Source: Alphaproteobacteria bacterium | Lineage (GTDB): Bacteria > Pseudomonadota > Alphaproteobacteria > ATCC43930 > CGMCC-115725 | Direction: 5' to 3' | DNA: 10,867 bases | Assembly: GCA_019237175.1 (NCBI GenBank) | Contig: JAFAHP010000285.1 | Span: 1 to 10,867, forward strand | Shown: positions 1 to 6,840 of the stretch, in pieces | Layout: every line of letters begins with the position of its first letter | Numbering within the stretch: the stretch's first letter is position 1 | Position numbers and translations under genes: made by a program | The notes under the pieces: model-generated | The model's input: the letters and a program-made list of their open reading frames with translations, nothing else | Told to the model about the DNA's origin: nothing | Database searches by the model: none

Positions 1-51
1 TTAGGCATGCCGCCAGCGTTCGTTCTGAGCCAGGATCAAACTCTCAAGTTC
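1..51 (-). rRNA. rrs: 16S ribosomal RNA, 5' end only (partial)
   Basis: Read on the minus strand, the window starts inside the 5' end of 16S rRNA. The universal forward-primer site AGAGTTTGATCCTGGCTCAG is intact, followed by the AACGAACGCTGGCGGCATGC stretch typical of Alphaproteobacteria, and the gene runs off the left edge. The mature 5' end is placed at about 51 by alignment to the E. coli 5' end (AAATTGAAGAG against GAACTTGAGAG here), so it is good to a few bases. The rest of the rRNA operon (tRNAs, 23S, 5S) would lie outside the window. Confidence 0.97.
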
Positions 52-217
52 ATCCCCAGATCCGTCAGCGACAGATCCGCATCAAAGGCCGCCAAAACGT
101 TCGCGTCCTGCGCGAACACCAACGGCCCCTCAGCCGCCGTCCGCGCATCCCTTCCTCCAGTTCCACAATCTCAAACAACACAACCCAACCGGCCCCACGA
201 CCGGCCCCCAAACGGGG
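52..217 (-). other. 16S rRNA leader with boxA-like element and hairpins
   Basis: This is the transcribed spacer between the promoter and the mature 16S 5' end; it carries no gene. On the minus strand, TGTTGTTTGAGA (180-169) resembles the boxA antitermination element of rRNA leaders. Two hairpins are visible: a 5-bp C/G stem at 205-218, right at the predicted transcript start, and a perfect 7-bp stem (GTTCGCG/CGCGAAC, 5-nt loop) at 99-117. Two short direct repeats also occur: CAGATCCG at 57-64 and 72-79, and ACCGGCCCC at 188-196 and 200-208. The boxA assignment rests on similarity only. Confidence 0.5.
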
Positions 218-223
218 GCACCG

Positions 224-252
224 CTTATACGCCCCACCTCATCCCACGTCAA
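224..252 (-). promoter_or_regulatory. rRNA operon promoter (sigma-70 type)
   Basis: On the minus strand there is TTGACG (252-247), a spacer of exactly 17 bp, and TATAAG (229-224). This is a near-consensus housekeeping promoter pointing at the 16S gene. Transcription would start near 217, giving a leader of about 165 nt. No obvious A/T-rich UP element precedes the -35. Position relative to rrs and the quality of both boxes make this the likely principal promoter. The start site itself is inferred. Confidence 0.8.
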
Positions 253-367
253 CACTTGATTTGGCGGGATTGAGCTGGCGAGGCGGCGGCCGAAACGGCA
301 AACTTGACATCTAGTATCGCCTCTCGGCTCTGTCCAGCGCGATCTCGACAAAAGTTACCAATGGGGC

Positions 368-778
368 TCAGATCAGACCGAGCGATCGCAACTGGGCGAG
401 CAACGGATCGAAGGACGGATCTCTCGGCTCGGAACAATCCGAGGGGGCATCTTCCGGCGCGAGGTAGCGCCAGCCCTGGAACGGCCGCCAGGGCCGCAGC
501 AACGTCGGCACCAGCCGCTCATCGAGCTCGATCAAACAATAGCGACGTCCGTTGTCGTCGCGGTTGCGGCGAAACCCGGTGATACGCTGGCGCACTCGGA
601 TCTGGCCGCGGATCACCCAATAAATCGAGCCGCCTGCGAGCACATCCTGCGCCCGCCGCGGATGATTTCGCGTAGAGACCCAATGACTGCCGCGCTCCGC
701 CCACCGTGCCGCGCGAACACGGCGCAAATGGTCGATGTCCTCGATGCCGACAGCGAGCTTCAGCAAGTGCAGCGGCAT
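368..778 (-). CDS. DUF1489 family protein
   Basis: The 136-residue protein matches what I know of the DUF1489 family, a small uncharacterised family nearly confined to Alphaproteobacteria. It has the characteristic N-terminus MPLHLLKLAVGIEDIDHL, a central GGSIYWVIRGQIRVRQRI block, and the C-terminal PFQGWRYLAPEDAPSD block. No signal peptide or membrane segment is visible, so it is probably cytosolic. The ATG start at 778 follows the carboxylase stop by only 17 nt, with an AGGGTGA ribosome binding site about 7 nt upstream, so the two genes are almost certainly co-transcribed. The basic, tryptophan-rich central region is compatible with nucleic-acid or RNA contact, but that is a guess. The molecular function of the family is not known to me. 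Confidence 0.87.
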   Translation of the reverse strand: MPLHLLKLAVGIEDIDHLRRVRAARWAERGSHWVSTRNHPRRAQDVLAGGSIYWVIRGQIRVRQRITGFRRNRDDNGRRYCLIELDERLVPTLLRPWRPFQGWRYLAPEDAPSDCSEPRDPSFDPLLAQLRSLGLI

Positions 779-795
779 AGCGACGTCACCCTGGT

Positions 796-2814
796 TCAGC
801 GTTGCTGCTGCCGCTCGGGCGGGGCGAGCGCAATCAGCTCCGCCCCTTCTTCGACCAGTTCACCGACCGAGAACCGCACCGCGGCAACGACCCCGTCAGC
901 CGGCGCGGTAATCGTGTGCTCCATCTTCATCGCCTCGATGACCACCAACGGTGCGCCACGGCGTACCGCCGCCCCGGGTTCGACGAACAGCCGCGCCACT
1001 CTGCCCGGCATCGGTGCGGTCAGTTTTCCGGCAATCAAGTCCTCGCCGATGCTCGGCGCCAGCGTGTCGACTTCTTCAAACGGCCAGCTCTCGCCGTCGA
1101 AAAAAACCGCGGTCACTCGTTTGTCGTCGAGCACGCGAACACGCCGTTTGACGCCGTCGAGCGTCAAATCCCCGAGGCCATCGGCTCGCATTTCAAGCGC
1201 AGCCGTGAGGTGGCGATCACCGAATTTCAACGCTCTTTCGCCATCGCGTCGCGTGATTTCGATCTGATAATCTTCGACCCCACAACGAAGGGTCATGCTC
1301 CAAGCGGCTTTCTCGCCGAGACGCCAACCGTCGCTTCTGGCCCAAGGCGAAAACGGATCGGGGGAACTGGCGGCGCTCGCCGCAGCCACCGCTTCGCGGC
1401 GCGACAACCGGTATAGTGCTGCTGCGGCACACGCCGCATCGGGAACCGGCCGCTCGCCAGGGATCGCGATGTTGCGGTTGCGCTCGACAAAATCGGTATC
1501 GACGGTCCCCCCGACAAAGTCGGGATGGCGGGCGACCCGCGCGAGAAAGGCCAGATTTGTGCGCAGACCGAGAACCGCCGTCTCTCCGAGCGCTCGCTGC
1601 AACCGGCTCACCGCGGCAGAACGGTCGTCACCCCAAACGATGATCTTGGCGATCATCGGGTCGTAATAGGGGCTCACGCCATCGCCTTCCCGCACCCCGG
1701 TCTCCACTCGCGCCAACTCTGGCGATGGGAAATGTAGGCGATCGAGCGTGCCGATTTGCGGTAGGAAACCTTGCTCGGGGTCTTCGGCATAAAGCCGTGC
1801 TTCGATCGCGTGGCCGCTCAGCGTCAACTCCGGTTGCCGGACCGGCAATTTCTCCCCGGCTGCTGCCCGCAACTGCCATTCGACAAGATCGAGCCCGGTT
1901 ACCGCCTCGGTGACGGTGTGTTCGACCTGTAGCCGCGTGTTCATCTCTATAAAGTAGAAGGCTTCGGAAGCGTCGGGAGGCACGATGAATTCCACCGTCC
2001 CCGCCCCGACATAGCCGATCGCCCGCGCCGCGGTGACCGCCGCTTTCCTCATTGCGCCGCGCCGTTGCTGATCAACCCCCGGAGCTGGCGCTTCTTCGAT
2101 GACTTTCTGATGACGCCGCTGGATCGAGCAGTCGCGATCGAAGATGTGCACGATGTTGCCATGACGGTCGGCGAAGATCTGAACTTCGATGTGTCGCGGT
2201 CGCTCCAAATATTTTTCGATCAGCATCCGATCTTCGCCAAAGGCGCTCAATGCCTCGCGACGGGCCGATGCCAGGGCGCTTGCGAACCCCGCGGCGTTGT
2301 GCACGATCCGCATGCCGCGACCGCCGCCGCCGGCCGACGCCTTGATCAGCACTGGAAAGCCGAGTCGTTGCGCCTCTTGACCGAGAGTGTCGGGATCCTG
2401 ATCGTCGCCATGATAGCCGGGCACCACGGGTACCCCGGCACGACCCATCAGCGACTTTGCCGCGGCCTTTGAGCCCATCGCGCGAATGGCAGCAGCGGAG
2501 GGACCGATGAAGACCAGCCCAGCCTGCTCGCAGGTTTCGGCGAAATCGGAATTTTCCGACAAAAACCCGTAACCCGGATGCACAGCCTCCGCACCACTTG
2601 CCTGAGCCGCAGCTAGTATTGCATCGATATTCAGATAACTTTCGCCGGGCGGAGCGGGACCGACCGGCCACGCTTCATCTGCAAGCTCGACATGCATCGC
2701 GCGCCGGTCGGCATCCGAATAGATCGCAATCGTTGCGATGCTCAGCCGCCGCGCCGTGCGGATGATGCGGCAGGCGATTTCCCCGCGATTGGCGATCAGA
2801 AGCCGCTCGAACAC
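796..2814 (-). CDS. mccA: Acyl-CoA carboxylase alpha subunit, probably 3-methylcrotonyl-CoA carboxylase biotin carboxylase/carrier subunit
   Basis: This is a 672-residue biotin-dependent carboxylase alpha subunit. It carboxylates its own biotin with bicarbonate and ATP and hands the carboxyl group to a separate carboxyltransferase beta subunit. The biotin carboxylase domain runs from about residue 1 to 450: N-terminal FERLLIANRGEIACRI, ATP-grasp glycine loop GGGGRGM (162-168) and catalytic EMNTRLQVEH (291-300). A BT-type linker follows, and the C-terminal biotinyl domain has EAMKM with the biotinylated lysine at about 630. The segments VPGYHGDDQDP and FDRDCSIQRRHQKVIEEAPAPG-type spacing fit methylcrotonyl-CoA carboxylase (leucine degradation) better than propionyl-CoA carboxylase; a geranyl-CoA or other acyl-CoA enzyme is not excluded. 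The start is the GTG at 2814, where family homology begins; an in-frame ATG at 2844 would add ten residues. No beta subunit or other leucine-pathway gene is adjacent. Confidence 0.88.
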   Translation of the reverse strand: MFERLLIANRGEIACRIIRTARRLSIATIAIYSDADRRAMHVELADEAWPVGPAPPGESYLNIDAILAAAQASGAEAVHPGYGFLSENSDFAETCEQAGLVFIGPSAAAIRAMGSKAAAKSLMGRAGVPVVPGYHGDDQDPDTLGQEAQRLGFPVLIKASAGGGGRGMRIVHNAAGFASALASARREALSAFGEDRMLIEKYLERPRHIEVQIFADRHGNIVHIFDRDCSIQRRHQKVIEEAPAPGVDQQRRGAMRKAAVTAARAIGYVGAGTVEFIVPPDASEAFYFIEMNTRLQVEHTVTEAVTGLDLVEWQLRAAAGEKLPVRQPELTLSGHAIEARLYAEDPEQGFLPQIGTLDRLHFPSPELARVETGVREGDGVSPYYDPMIAKIIVWGDDRSAAVSRLQRALGETAVLGLRTNLAFLARVARHPDFVGGTVDTDFVERNRNIAIPGERPVPDAACAAAALYRLSRREAVAAASAASSPDPFSPWARSDGWRLGEKAAWSMTLRCGVEDYQIEITRRDGERALKFGDRHLTAALEMRADGLGDLTLDGVKRRVRVLDDKRVTAVFFDGESWPFEEVDTLAPSIGEDLIAGKLTAPMPGRVARLFVEPGAAVRRGAPLVVIEAMKMEHTITAPADGVVAAVRFSVGELVEEGAELIALAPPERQQQR

Positions 2815-2870
2815 ATCAGCCCCGCCGCACGCGCGGCCATGCACCGCTCAGTCGCCCGCCCTGCGGCCGG

Positions 2871-2899
2871 CAGATAACCGGGTGGCAACGACTGTTCAA
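2871..2899 (-). promoter_or_regulatory. Candidate promoter for the carboxylase-DUF1489 unit
   Basis: On the minus strand TTGAAC (2899-2894) is separated by exactly 17 bp from TATCTG (2876-2871). It lies 57-85 bp upstream of the GTG start, inside the 189-bp gap after mutS. It is a plausible sigma-70 match but not a strong one, and no operator is obvious around it. Confidence 0.33.
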
Positions 2900-2957
2900 G
2901 GTGTTCATCAAACTCCGCTCTCACAGCGATGATATAGGCAAAACCAGCTCCCAGAAG

Positions 2958-2973
2958 ACCACCCAATGGTGGT
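2958..2973 (-). terminator. Weak hairpin 3' of mutS, possible terminator
   Basis: ACCACC and GGTGGT form a perfect 6-bp stem with a 4-nt loop, about 30-45 nt past the mutS stop. On the mutS strand it is followed only by CTTCT, not a true U-tract, so intrinsic termination would be weak. The gap from 2815 to 3003 otherwise holds only the candidate carboxylase promoter. Confidence 0.25.
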
Positions 2974-3003
2974 GTCCGGAACATCGTCTTGATCGGGGCT
3001 CAA

Positions 3004-5667
3004 TCAGCCCGCTACCAGCGCTTTCAGGCGGTAGACGAGATCGAGAGCCTCGCGCGGCGTCAGATCGTCGGGCCTGGTTTCGCGCAGCACCGCTTCGGTG
3101 GCGGGCTCCGGTGCGGCCTGAGCCGGATTCCGATCGCGGCGGGCGGCGCGGAACAAGGGCAAATCATCCACCAGACGGGCGAGCGCGCCACCCTGCTCGC
3201 CCTTTTCGAGCACCTCGAGCACCTCCTCGGCGCGGGTGGTGACCGATTTCGGCAGACCCGCGAGCTTGGCGACGTGGATGCCGTAGGAGCGGTCGGCGGT
3301 ACCGGGACCGACCTCGTGCAGAAAGACGACCTCACCCTTCCACTCTTTAACCCGCATCGTGTGGCAGGCGAGCGCCGGCAATTTCGCCGCGAGTGCCGTC
3401 AGCTCGTGGTAGTGGGTGGCAAACAGCGTGCGGCAGCGGTCGACCTCGTGGAGATGCTCAAGCGTAGCCCAGGCGATCGACAGCCCGTCAAAAGTCGACG
3501 TGCCTCGACCGATCTCGTCGAGAATCACCAAGGACGACGGGCCGGCCTGGTTTAGGATCGCCGCGGTCTCAACCATCTCGACCATAAAGGTCGACCGCCC
3601 GCGCGCCAGATCGTCGGCGGCGCCCACACGGCTGAACAGCCGGTCGACGACGCCGATGCGCGCCGCGCGCGCCGGCACATACGAGCCCATCTGTGCCATG
3701 ATCGCGATCAGCGCGTTCTGTCGCAAAAAGGTGCTCTTGCCCGCCATGTTGGGGCCGGTCACGAGCCAGATGCGCTCGTCGCCGAGAACGCAGTCGTTGG
3801 CGACAAAGCTGCCCGTACTCGCTGCCGCGAGCCCGGCCTCGACCGTCGGATGGCGACCGCCCAATATTTCAAAGGCGATGTCGTTTTCGACAAGCGGCCG
3901 CACCCAGCCGCCATCGGCGGCGCGCTCAGCCAAGGCCGCCGCAACATCGAGCCGGGCAACCGCGGCAGCGGCCTCGGCTATCTCACCCCGGTGGGCCATG
4001 ATCTCGCCGACCAGCTCGTCGTAAATCCGCAACTCCACAGCGAGCGCGCGCTCGGCAGCGTTGGCGATCCTGGTTTCAAGCTGAGCGAGCTCGGGGGTTG
4101 TAAAACGCTGGGCTCCGGCCATTGTCTGCCGGTGGATAAATTCCGTGCCGAGCTTGGCGGAGTGGTTGGCCGACACCTCTACATAATAGCCAAGCACGTT
4201 GTTGTGACGGATCTTCAGCGTAGCGACGCCGGTCTCGGCCGCATACTTTGCTTGGAGCGCTGCGATCATGCGGCGGCTTTCGTCGCGCAGCTGCCGCCAT
4301 TCGTCGAGTTCGCCGGAGTATCCGGTGGCGATAAAAGAACCGTCGCGGGCAAGAAGCGGCAATTCCTCGGCCAAAGCTTGCGCGAGCCGCTCCACCAGCA
4401 TCCCGTGCTCGCCGAGCCCGATGCGGGCGGTGGTCAGGAGCTCCGGCAACGGCAAAAAGCGCGGTTCGGCCAGCATGCCCCGAACTGCCGCGGTTTCGCC
4501 AAGCGAGTGGCGCAACGCCGCCAGGTCGCGCGGGCCGCTTCGCCCCAAGCTGAGCCTTGTTAATGCCCGCTCGATATCGGGGCAATGGCGCAGCCGCTCG
4601 CGCAACCCCGCGCGCAGCTCCGCGTGATCGATCAAAAAGCCGATCGCATCGAGGCGCGCATTGATGACCCGCAGCTCGGTCAGTGGCGCTGCGAGATGGT
4701 CGGCCAGCAGCCGGGCGCCGGCGGCGGTCAAGGTGCGGTCCACAGTCGCCAACAGGCTGCCGCGGCGTTCGCCGGAAGCGGCGGTTATTAGTTCGAGATT
4801 GCGCCGCGTCGCCGCGTCGATGTGCATCACCGATTCGGGCTTTACCCGCCGCGGCGGTTCGAGGTGCGGCGCATTTCCTTGCTGGGTCAGGCCCACGTAC
4901 TCGACCAACGCCCCGGCGGCGGCGATCTCGGCTCGGCTGAAACTGCCGAAGCCATCGAGCGCACCCACTCCATAGAAACCTTCGAGCCGTCGGCGCGCTG
5001 CTTCACTGTCGAACCGGGCGGTGGGCAACGGCGTCAGCACCGACTTCCAATCGGTCAGCATGGCGAAGATAGCGGGGCGCGCGAGCATGCGCTCGGACAG
5101 CACAATCTCGCCGGGCGCGATCCGAGTGAGATCGCCGGGTAGGGCCGGCTCGCTGGTCGGCGCCAATGCAAACGTGCCGGTGGACAGGTCGAGCCAGGCC
5201 AGACCCATCCCTCCGGCGGCCTCAGCCAGTCCGGCGAGGTAGTTGTGGCGGCGCGCGTCGAGCAATCCGTCTTCCGTCAAGGTGCCGGCGGTGACCACGC
5301 GAACCACCGCGCGGCGCATCGGCCCCCTGGCGCCGCGCCTTTTGGCTTCGTCCGGTTCCTCGATCTGCTCGCAGATCGCGACCTTGAAGCCGGCGCGAAT
5401 CAGGCGGGCGAGATAGTTTTCGGCGGCGTGGACCGGCACACCGCACATCGGGATATCGGCGCCGTCGTGGCGCCCGCGTTTGGTCAGCGCGATATCGAGC
5501 GCCTGCGCCGCGGCGATCGCGTCGTCAAAGAACAATTCAAAAAAATCACCCATGCGGAAGAACAACAGGCAGCCGGGATTGGCCGCTTTGATCTCGAAAT
5601 ACTGCGCCATCACCGGGGAAGCCGCGGCTACGGCGGTACCGGGGTCGGAGCGGATGGGAGCGGTCAT
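3004..5667 (-). CDS. mutS: DNA mismatch repair protein MutS
   Basis: MutS recognises mispairs and small loops and recruits MutL. The 887-residue protein has the usual architecture. The N-terminal mismatch-binding domain carries the Phe-x-Glu wedge in RMGDFFELF (Phe42, Glu44). Connector, core/lever and clamp domains follow (clamp around RHNNVLGYYVEVSANHS). The C-terminal ABC-type ATPase has Walker A GPNMAGKST at about residue 638, Walker B VILDEIGRGTSTFDG at about 714 and FATHYHEL as the switch histidine motif. Length is close to E. coli MutS (853). The frame stays open for 74 more codons upstream, but that stretch is basic, non-homologous and overlaps the divergent gene, so the ATG at 5667 just before the conserved MAQYFEIKAANP segment is preferred. 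No clear Shine-Dalgarno precedes it. All key residues appear intact. Confidence 0.97.
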   Translation of the reverse strand: MTAPIRSDPGTAVAAASPVMAQYFEIKAANPGCLLFFRMGDFFELFFDDAIAAAQALDIALTKRGRHDGADIPMCGVPVHAAENYLARLIRAGFKVAICEQIEEPDEAKRRGARGPMRRAVVRVVTAGTLTEDGLLDARRHNYLAGLAEAAGGMGLAWLDLSTGTFALAPTSEPALPGDLTRIAPGEIVLSERMLARPAIFAMLTDWKSVLTPLPTARFDSEAARRRLEGFYGVGALDGFGSFSRAEIAAAGALVEYVGLTQQGNAPHLEPPRRVKPESVMHIDAATRRNLELITAASGERRGSLLATVDRTLTAAGARLLADHLAAPLTELRVINARLDAIGFLIDHAELRAGLRERLRHCPDIERALTRLSLGRSGPRDLAALRHSLGETAAVRGMLAEPRFLPLPELLTTARIGLGEHGMLVERLAQALAEELPLLARDGSFIATGYSGELDEWRQLRDESRRMIAALQAKYAAETGVATLKIRHNNVLGYYVEVSANHSAKLGTEFIHRQTMAGAQRFTTPELAQLETRIANAAERALAVELRIYDELVGEIMAHRGEIAEAAAAVARLDVAAALAERAADGGWVRPLVENDIAFEILGGRHPTVEAGLAAASTGSFVANDCVLGDERIWLVTGPNMAGKSTFLRQNALIAIMAQMGSYVPARAARIGVVDRLFSRVGAADDLARGRSTFMVEMVETAAILNQAGPSSLVILDEIGRGTSTFDGLSIAWATLEHLHEVDRCRTLFATHYHELTALAAKLPALACHTMRVKEWKGEVVFLHEVGPGTADRSYGIHVAKLAGLPKSVTTRAEEVLEVLEKGEQGGALARLVDDLPLFRAARRDRNPAQAAPEPATEAVLRETRPDDLTPREALDLVYRLKALVAG

Positions 5668-5748
5668 CGGCGGCGCGCGAGAATCAGGACAGAGGCGATC
5701 GTTCGACGGTAACATGTCGGGCGGCGGGACAGGAGAGACAGGATCGGG
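5668..5748. promoter_or_regulatory. 81-bp divergent intergenic region between mutS and the stress-type gene
   Basis: Both flanking genes start outward from here, so it must contain at least part of both promoters unless these lie inside the coding sequences. I see no convincing -35/-10 pair on either strand and no strong palindrome. On the plus strand AGGAG (5731-5735) and AGGA (5740-5743) precede the ATG at 5749; the second has the better spacing (5 nt). Confidence 0.4.
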
Positions 5749-6276
5749 ATGAGCGAGGCGTCGTCGTCGTTTCCGGTGGTTCGCGAGGCGGTGGCCTCGT
5801 TTTCCGACCGCGCCCATTTTCATCGTGCGGTCTCCGACCTGCTCGCCGCCGGGTTTGCTCAAAGCGACTTGTCGGTGCTGGCCTCGCACGATTCGCTGGC
5901 GGCGGCGGGCGAACCCATCGTTGACAAACCCGCGCTGGTGCCGCCCGGGCTCAGCGACGAAATCAACTATATCGCGCCCTTGACCCTCGCCGGGTTCATC
6001 GTGCTGTCGGGAGGGCCGGTTGCCGTGGCGCTGGCGGCGCTGGTCGGCGCCGGGCTGGGCGGGGCGGCGCTAAAAGAATTGTTCGACGATTTTACGGCGC
6101 CGCGGCATCGCGCGGACTTTCAAGCGGCGCTCAAGGCCGGGGCAGCGCTGTTGTGGGTACGGTGCGACGATCCCGACCGCGAATTGACCGCCACGCGCAT
6201 CCTCGAGGAAGCCGGCGGGCGCTATGTCCACATTCACGGCCGCCCGGCGAAGGCCGCCGGTGGCGCCCAAACCTAA
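5749..6276 (+). CDS. Small membrane-associated protein, general-stress 17M / DUF1269-like
   Basis: This 175-residue protein is the only confident plus-strand gene. Residues 10-45 (VREAVASFSDRAHFHRAVSD and the following LLAAGFAQSDLSVL) form an alpha/beta segment of the kind seen at the N-terminus of general stress protein 17M (YflT-like) domains. Residues about 76-109 are a glycine/alanine-rich hydrophobic stretch that could form one long or two short membrane helices. The C-terminal part (FQAALKAGAALLWVRCDD, then RATRILEEAGG-like sequence and HIHG) resembles the end of DUF1269-type proteins that flip between a helix and a beta strand. The biochemical role of such proteins is unknown; they are often stress-induced. 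It diverges from mutS and converges on the DUF29 relic, with 16 bp between its stop and that of the relic. Family assignment is by pattern only and could be wrong in detail. Confidence 0.8.
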   Translation: MSEASSSFPVVREAVASFSDRAHFHRAVSDLLAAGFAQSDLSVLASHDSLAAAGEPIVDKPALVPPGLSDEINYIAPLTLAGFIVLSGGPVAVALAALVGAGLGGAALKELFDDFTAPRHRADFQAALKAGAALLWVRCDDPDRELTATRILEEAGGRYVHIHGRPAKAAGGAQT

Positions 6277-6292
6277 GCTGGCCAGCGTTTGT

Positions 6293-6758
6293 TCAGCCCG
6301 GCAGGTCGGGAAACCAGTCGCCGAGCACCCGCTCCGCCGTAAGCCTGCCTTTTGTCGAGCCGCGCCGTGATTTTGGGGGTGGATTCTCCATAGCCCTCCA
6401 GATCATCGGCTGTCGGGGTCCACGGCTGTAACACCCTGTTTTTTTAATCGCCCCTTCGACATCGCGGTGGAGGCTCGGACTGATTTCCAGCAGCCTGCGA
6501 TTTCGGCGCGGGCGTCGCGGATCGTCGCGCGCCACCCAGTTCGCGGGTCGACGGCGGGTGAGGCTTCCAGCTTGATGAGTTGACGAAAGATACGACGGAT
6601 TTGCGATCTCAGCTCCTGCCTGTCGGATCCTGCTTTTGACTCCTCGGCGAGGTTCTCCAATCGAGAGGCAGGCTCGACTCCTTCGCGTCCCAATAGGCCG
6701 CCTGCGCCTCGGTCCAGAGCACGAAATTGCGGTCGTAGAGTTTGGAAGGCTCGCTCAA
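6293..6758 (-). pseudogene. DUF29 family protein, multiply frameshifted pseudogene
   Basis: No single frame is open, but the DUF29 protein can be read by switching frames. Segment 1 (6758 to about 6656) begins from a TTG and reads SEPSKLYDRNFVLWTEAQ, ending in LPLDW. Segment 2 (to about 6496) reads ENLAEE, then QELRSQIRRIFRQLIKLEA and GWRATIRDARAEI. Segment 3 (to the A7 run at 6445-6439) reads RLLEISPSLHRDVEGAIKK. Segment 4 (to about 6339) reads TADDLEGYGESTPKITARLD. Segment 5 reads LTAERVLGDWFPDLPG and stops at 6293. The order matches the intact family from end to end. The four shifts are explained by losses of 1, 1, 1 and 2 bases. DUF29 function is unknown; such genes are often multicopy in some bacteria. 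It lies just behind the ligase, on the same strand. Several independent lesions make sequencing error an unlikely sole explanation, though the A7 shift could be one. Confidence 0.82.
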
Positions 6759-6808
6759 CTCAGTCCGATCGCCCGACGGCCTGCAGGCGAATGATGGGAT
6801 CTTACGAT

Positions 6809-6840
6809 GCGCAAGCCGAGCGTCGCCCGCCTGCTTGCGC
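6809..6840 (-). terminator. Inverted repeat at the ligase stop codon, possible transcript end
   Basis: GCGCAAGC (6809-6816) and GCTTGCGC (6833-6840) are perfect 8-bp arms 16 nt apart, with weak additional pairing possible inside the loop. The upstream arm on the ligase strand includes the last base of the TAG stop. No U-tract follows, so this is either a stabilising 3' stem or a rho-assisted end rather than a canonical intrinsic terminator. Confidence 0.4.

Noticed and set aside
304..309. Plus-strand TTGACA as a possible -35 box
   Set aside because: No -10 element at an acceptable distance, and no plus-strand gene downstream.
2796..2984. 62-codon minus-strand frame with a hydrophobic start (GGLLGAGFAYIIAV)
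   Set aside because: It overlaps the carboxylase start in another frame, has A/T-rich third positions unlike the neighbouring genes, and no good ribosome binding site. It covers the candidate promoter and hairpin.
3850..4563. 237-codon plus-strand open frame inside mutS
   Set aside because: Antisense to an intact MutS core/clamp region; no recognisable motif.
5668..5889. 74-codon N-terminal extension of MutS
   Set aside because: The extension is basic, unlike MutS N-termini, and antisense to the start of the divergent gene; the ATG at 5667 fits the family.
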